From an uncultured Muribaculaceae bacterium (GTDB lineage Bacteria; Bacteroidota; Bacteroidia; Bacteroidales; Muribaculaceae), in contig CAJTUF010000002.1 in assembly GCA_910579675.1 (NCBI GenBank), positions 136,312 to 200,311 of the forward strand: DNA of 64,000 bases, written 5' to 3'. Of this stretch, positions 62,139-64,000 are shown piece after piece. Numbering within the stretch: the first letter of the stretch is position 1; each line of letters starts with the position of its first letter. Below the pieces are notes generated by a model. It had not been told where the DNA came from. It saw nothing but the letters and a program-made list of their open reading frames with translations, and made no database searches. A program made the translations under genes and the position numbers.

Positions 62139-62951
62139 TTAACGGAGCTGCGACTCGGGATCGAGATTTGCGCTCTCGATATCGAGGAAGTAGCGGTAGG
62201 TGTCGACCTTGAGCTCTCCGCAAGCAGCGTCGTCGGCCACGATGATTGCTTTGGGGTGCATCTGGAGGGCGGAGATGGTCCACATCTGGCTGATGCCACC
62301 CTCAACGCCGTGGCGGAGTGCGCGGGCCTTGTTGTGGCCATTGACGATGAGCATCACGCTCTTGGCAGCCATCACAGTGCCAACGCCTACGGTGAGTGCG
62401 GTCTTGGGCACGAGGTCAACATTGTTGTCGAAGAAGCGCGAGTTAGCGATGATGGTGTCGTGGGTGAGGGTCTTCATGCGGGTCTTAGAGGTGAGCGACG
62501 AACCGGGCTCGTTGAAAGCGATATGACCGTCGGGGCCCACGCCTCCCATGAAGAGGTCGATGCCTCCGTAAGATGCGATCTTGTCTTCGTAGCGCTGGCA
62601 CTCAGCCACTGGATCCTCGGCGTTGCCGTTGAGGATATTTACATTTTCGGGGAGGATGTCGATCTGGTTGAAGAAATTGGTCCACATGAAGGTGTAGTAG
62701 CTCTGCTCATGGTCGCGGGGAATGCCGCAGTATTCGTCCATGTTGAAAGTCACCACATTCTTAAACGATACCTTACCCTCCTTGTTGAGGCGGATGAGCT
62801 CCTTGTACATACCGAGGGGGCTGCTACCGGTGGGGCAACCGAGCACGAAGGGATGCTCGGGAGTGGGGTTGGCCTCGTTGATTCTGGCGGCCACATAAGC
62901 GGCAGCCCACTTTGACACGTTCTCGTAGGAGGGTTGGATGATAAGTCTCAT
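62139..62951 (-). CDS. nagB: Glucosamine-6-phosphate deaminase
   Basis: 270 residues from ATG 62951. Converts glucosamine-6-phosphate to fructose-6-phosphate plus ammonia, feeding amino sugars from mucin or peptidoglycan into glycolysis. Catalytic residues fall on the E. coli numbers: Asp72 ('NMDEYCG'), Asp141, His143 and Glu148 ('GPDGHIAFNEPGSS'). 'GCPTGSSPLGMY' binds the phosphate. Single gene with a consensus promoter (63002-63033) and a terminator. Confidence 0.97.
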   Translation of the reverse strand: MRLIIQPSYENVSKWAAAYVAARINEANPTPEHPFVLGCPTGSSPLGMYKELIRLNKEGKVSFKNVVTFNMDEYCGIPRDHEQSYYTFMWTNFFNQIDILPENVNILNGNAEDPVAECQRYEDKIASYGGIDLFMGGVGPDGHIAFNEPGSSLTSKTRMKTLTHDTIIANSRFFDNNVDLVPKTALTVGVGTVMAAKSVMLIVNGHNKARALRHGVEGGISQMWTISALQMHPKAIIVADDAACGELKVDTYRYFLDIESANLDPESQLR

Positions 62952-63001
62952 GACTGAAAAAGATATATGAAGGTGGGGATGATTTAAGGGAAGATTATGC
63001 G

Positions 63002-63033
63002 CAAAGGTAGTAAAAAAAGTGTAGTGACACAAA
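63002..63033 (-). promoter_or_regulatory. Promoter of nagB, overlapping the upstream terminator
   Basis: Minus strand TTTG (63033-63030), 20-bp spacer, TACCTTTG (63009-63002). The -33 box is made from the end of the T run of the terminator at 63031-63061. Confidence 0.75.
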
Positions 63034-63061
63034 AAAAACCGACAGGCGCAATGCCTATCGG
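63031..63061 (-). terminator. Terminator of the small acidic lipoprotein gene
   Basis: Minus-strand stem CCGATAGGC / GCCTGTCGG (one wobble), 5-nt loop, then eight T. Confidence 0.88.
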
Positions 63062-63139
63062 CTTTATATCTTACGGAGCGACGTGCGTTGAAGCGTAGAA
63101 GTAGAAGATTGAAAAGCAGCGCCCCGGGTTATGCCTGTA

Positions 63140-63346
63140 TTATTCGGCAGGAGCAGCTTCAACTACTTCCTCGGCAGCCACAACGGTGTCACCGGCAACG
63201 GTGTCAACAGCAGCGGCAGCTTCCTCAACCACCTCTACGGCGGGTTCGGCTGCGGGTTCGGTGGTGGTAGCTTCTTCAGCCTTGTTGCCGCAAGAGTAGA
63301 GAGCAGCGGAGAAGGCAACAGCGAGTAAGAAAACTAATTTCTTCAT
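63140..63346 (-). CDS. Small acidic lipoprotein
   Basis: 68 residues. Lipobox YSC (Cys19), then a low-complexity mature part made mostly of Glu, Ala, Val and Thr ('NKAEEATTTEPAAEPAVEVVEEAAAAVDTVAG...'). No domain recognised. Short Ala/Glu-rich lipoproteins like this occur in many Bacteroidales and may be abundant envelope spacers, somewhat like Lpp. That is inference. It has its own -7 box and a very strong terminator, arguing for a real and well-expressed gene. Confidence 0.72.
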   Translation of the reverse strand: MKKLVFLLAVAFSAALYSCGNKAEEATTTEPAAEPAVEVVEEAAAAVDTVAGDTVVAAEEVVEAAPAE

Positions 63347-63432
63347 TTTGTTGGTGTGATTAATGATGGGGGTTTATAACTATTTGATAAGTCTTTTTGG
63401 ATCGTTACAAAAGATGTTTCTGAAAAACACCG

Positions 63433-63440
63433 CAAAGGTA
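63433..63440 (-). promoter_or_regulatory. -7 box of the small acidic lipoprotein
   Basis: TACCTTTG on the minus strand; predicted leader about 80 nt. Confidence 0.6.
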
Positions 63441-63528
63441 AGTCAGAAAATTGATACGCCAAAAGAAAATTTAGTATTTTTTTGACGGGACAGGTAACTA
63501 TTCAGCGGACACACTGAGTCGGTCTCCC

Positions 63529-64000
63529 TTAGAAAAGGGCGAGAATAGCGTTGAAAGGCGAGTTGCCGTGTTTTTTTGTGGTCTCGACAATTGAATGCAG
63601 ATCCATGAATGCGTCGGCTCCGAGGTCAGAACGGAAGCATCCCGAGTTCTTGAGTTTTATCTTCAGTTTCCTTATGCCGCGTTCCGAAGCATTGTTGTCT
63701 GGCGGTATTGCCGGGTCTTTGAGGAAGTTGAAAATATAATCCCGACATTTGAGCAATCCATTTTTGAAAGTGGTGAACTTCTCGCTCAACTTTGACAGAT
63801 TCTCGTCTATAAGTTTATCAAGGCGTGCAAGCCAAGGTTTCGTCTCCAATGATTCCGTCGGTCTTTGGTTACGCTCGTGTATGGCTTCCTGCAACAGTGA
63901 TTCAACCGACTTTGACCATTCCTGATCTTTGTCAAGCTCGTTGAGATACTGACATTCCCGGAGCAGGTGAGCAAGGCATACCTGATGGTTCAGGAAATGG
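63529..64000 (-). mobile_element. IS66-family transposase, C-terminal part (5' end beyond window)
   Basis: The minus-strand frame is open from the window edge to a stop at 63529 (157 codons visible), including '(H)FLNHQVCLAHLLRECQYLNELDKDQEW' at the edge. The DDE transposase end is distinctive: 'PPDNNASERGIRKLKIKLKNSGCFRSDLGADAFMDLHSIVETTKKHGNSPFNAI', with the catalytic Glu in 'NNASERGIR'. A TTG near 63894 is internal, not the true start. The left end of the element should lie between 63480 and 63528. I cannot identify its inverted repeat or target duplication without the other end. Confidence 0.85.

Noticed and set aside
1..64000. CRISPR array, prophage or integrative element
   Set aside because: No regularly spaced direct repeats, cas genes, integrase, capsid or terminase genes were seen; the only mobile gene is the IS66 transposase fragment at the right edge.

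Overview
This window looks like chromosome from a GC-rich Bacteroidales bacterium, most likely a Muribaculaceae-type gut commensal. That assignment is an inference from gene content and signals, not from a database match. The evidence is SusC/SusD pairs, an Mfa1/Mfa2-type fimbrial operon, lipoproteins in almost every neighbourhood, the lack of Shine-Dalgarno sequences, and many promoters of the Bacteroidetes type (TTTG at -33, TAnnTTTG at -7).

Layout. 1-2.4 kb: leftward parA-parB-DUF5683 chromosome partitioning block. 2.5-3.9 kb: a DUF4836-like lipoprotein. 4.0-11.6 kb: a SusC-SusD-SusE-SusF outer-membrane glycan-capture operon that closely mimics the starch (sus) system but has no enzyme. 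11.7-17.1 kb: a second, lone SusC/SusD pair. 17.2-18.6 kb: a string of small hairpins, a folded leader with a clean three-way junction, then a tightly overlapping DUF3791-DUF3990-DUF3791 cassette (candidate ADP-ribosyltransferase-fold toxin/antitoxin). 18.7-26.7 kb: a six-bladed propeller lipoprotein, then a rightward run of lactonase, threonylcarbamoyl-AMP synthase, sugar-phosphate transferase, ClC channel, pncA and pncB. 26.7-28.0 kb: an anaerobic sulfatase-maturase type radical SAM enzyme. 28.1-29.8 kb: an OmpA-like/TPR lipoprotein. 30.0-32.0 kb: two tandem small lipoproteins with a radical SAM/SPASM enzyme (rSAM/lipoprotein system). 32.1-33.3 kb: an alpha/beta hydrolase. 33.4-41.6 kb, leftward: gdhA, hppA, speA-truA-WYL regulator and rplS.

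41.7-56.7 kb is an eight-gene leftward fimbrial operon read DUF3575, DUF3868, Mfa1, Mfa2, then two successive copies of a small-subunit/large-tip-protein pair. The two copies imply a duplicated fimbrial tip module. It starts from one recognisable promoter with a structured leader of about 320 nt, and has an internal hairpin between Mfa1 and Mfa2. 56.9-63.4 kb: an Lrp/AsnC regulator, an NlpE-like lipoprotein, tRNA-Pro(CGG), trkA-dxs with a small membrane protein, nagB, and a tiny acidic lipoprotein. 63.5-64.0 kb: the 3' part of an IS66-family transposase running off the window.

The most promising under-described elements are the rSAM/lipoprotein system, the DUF3791/DUF3990 cassette with its structured leader, the unexplained hairpin-rich segment at 17.23-17.43 kb, and the duplicated fimbrial tip module together with an orphan paralogue of the fimbrial DUF3868 protein at 28.2 kb. 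All coordinates were read by eye and by the supplied frame translations. No similarity search or folding program was run.
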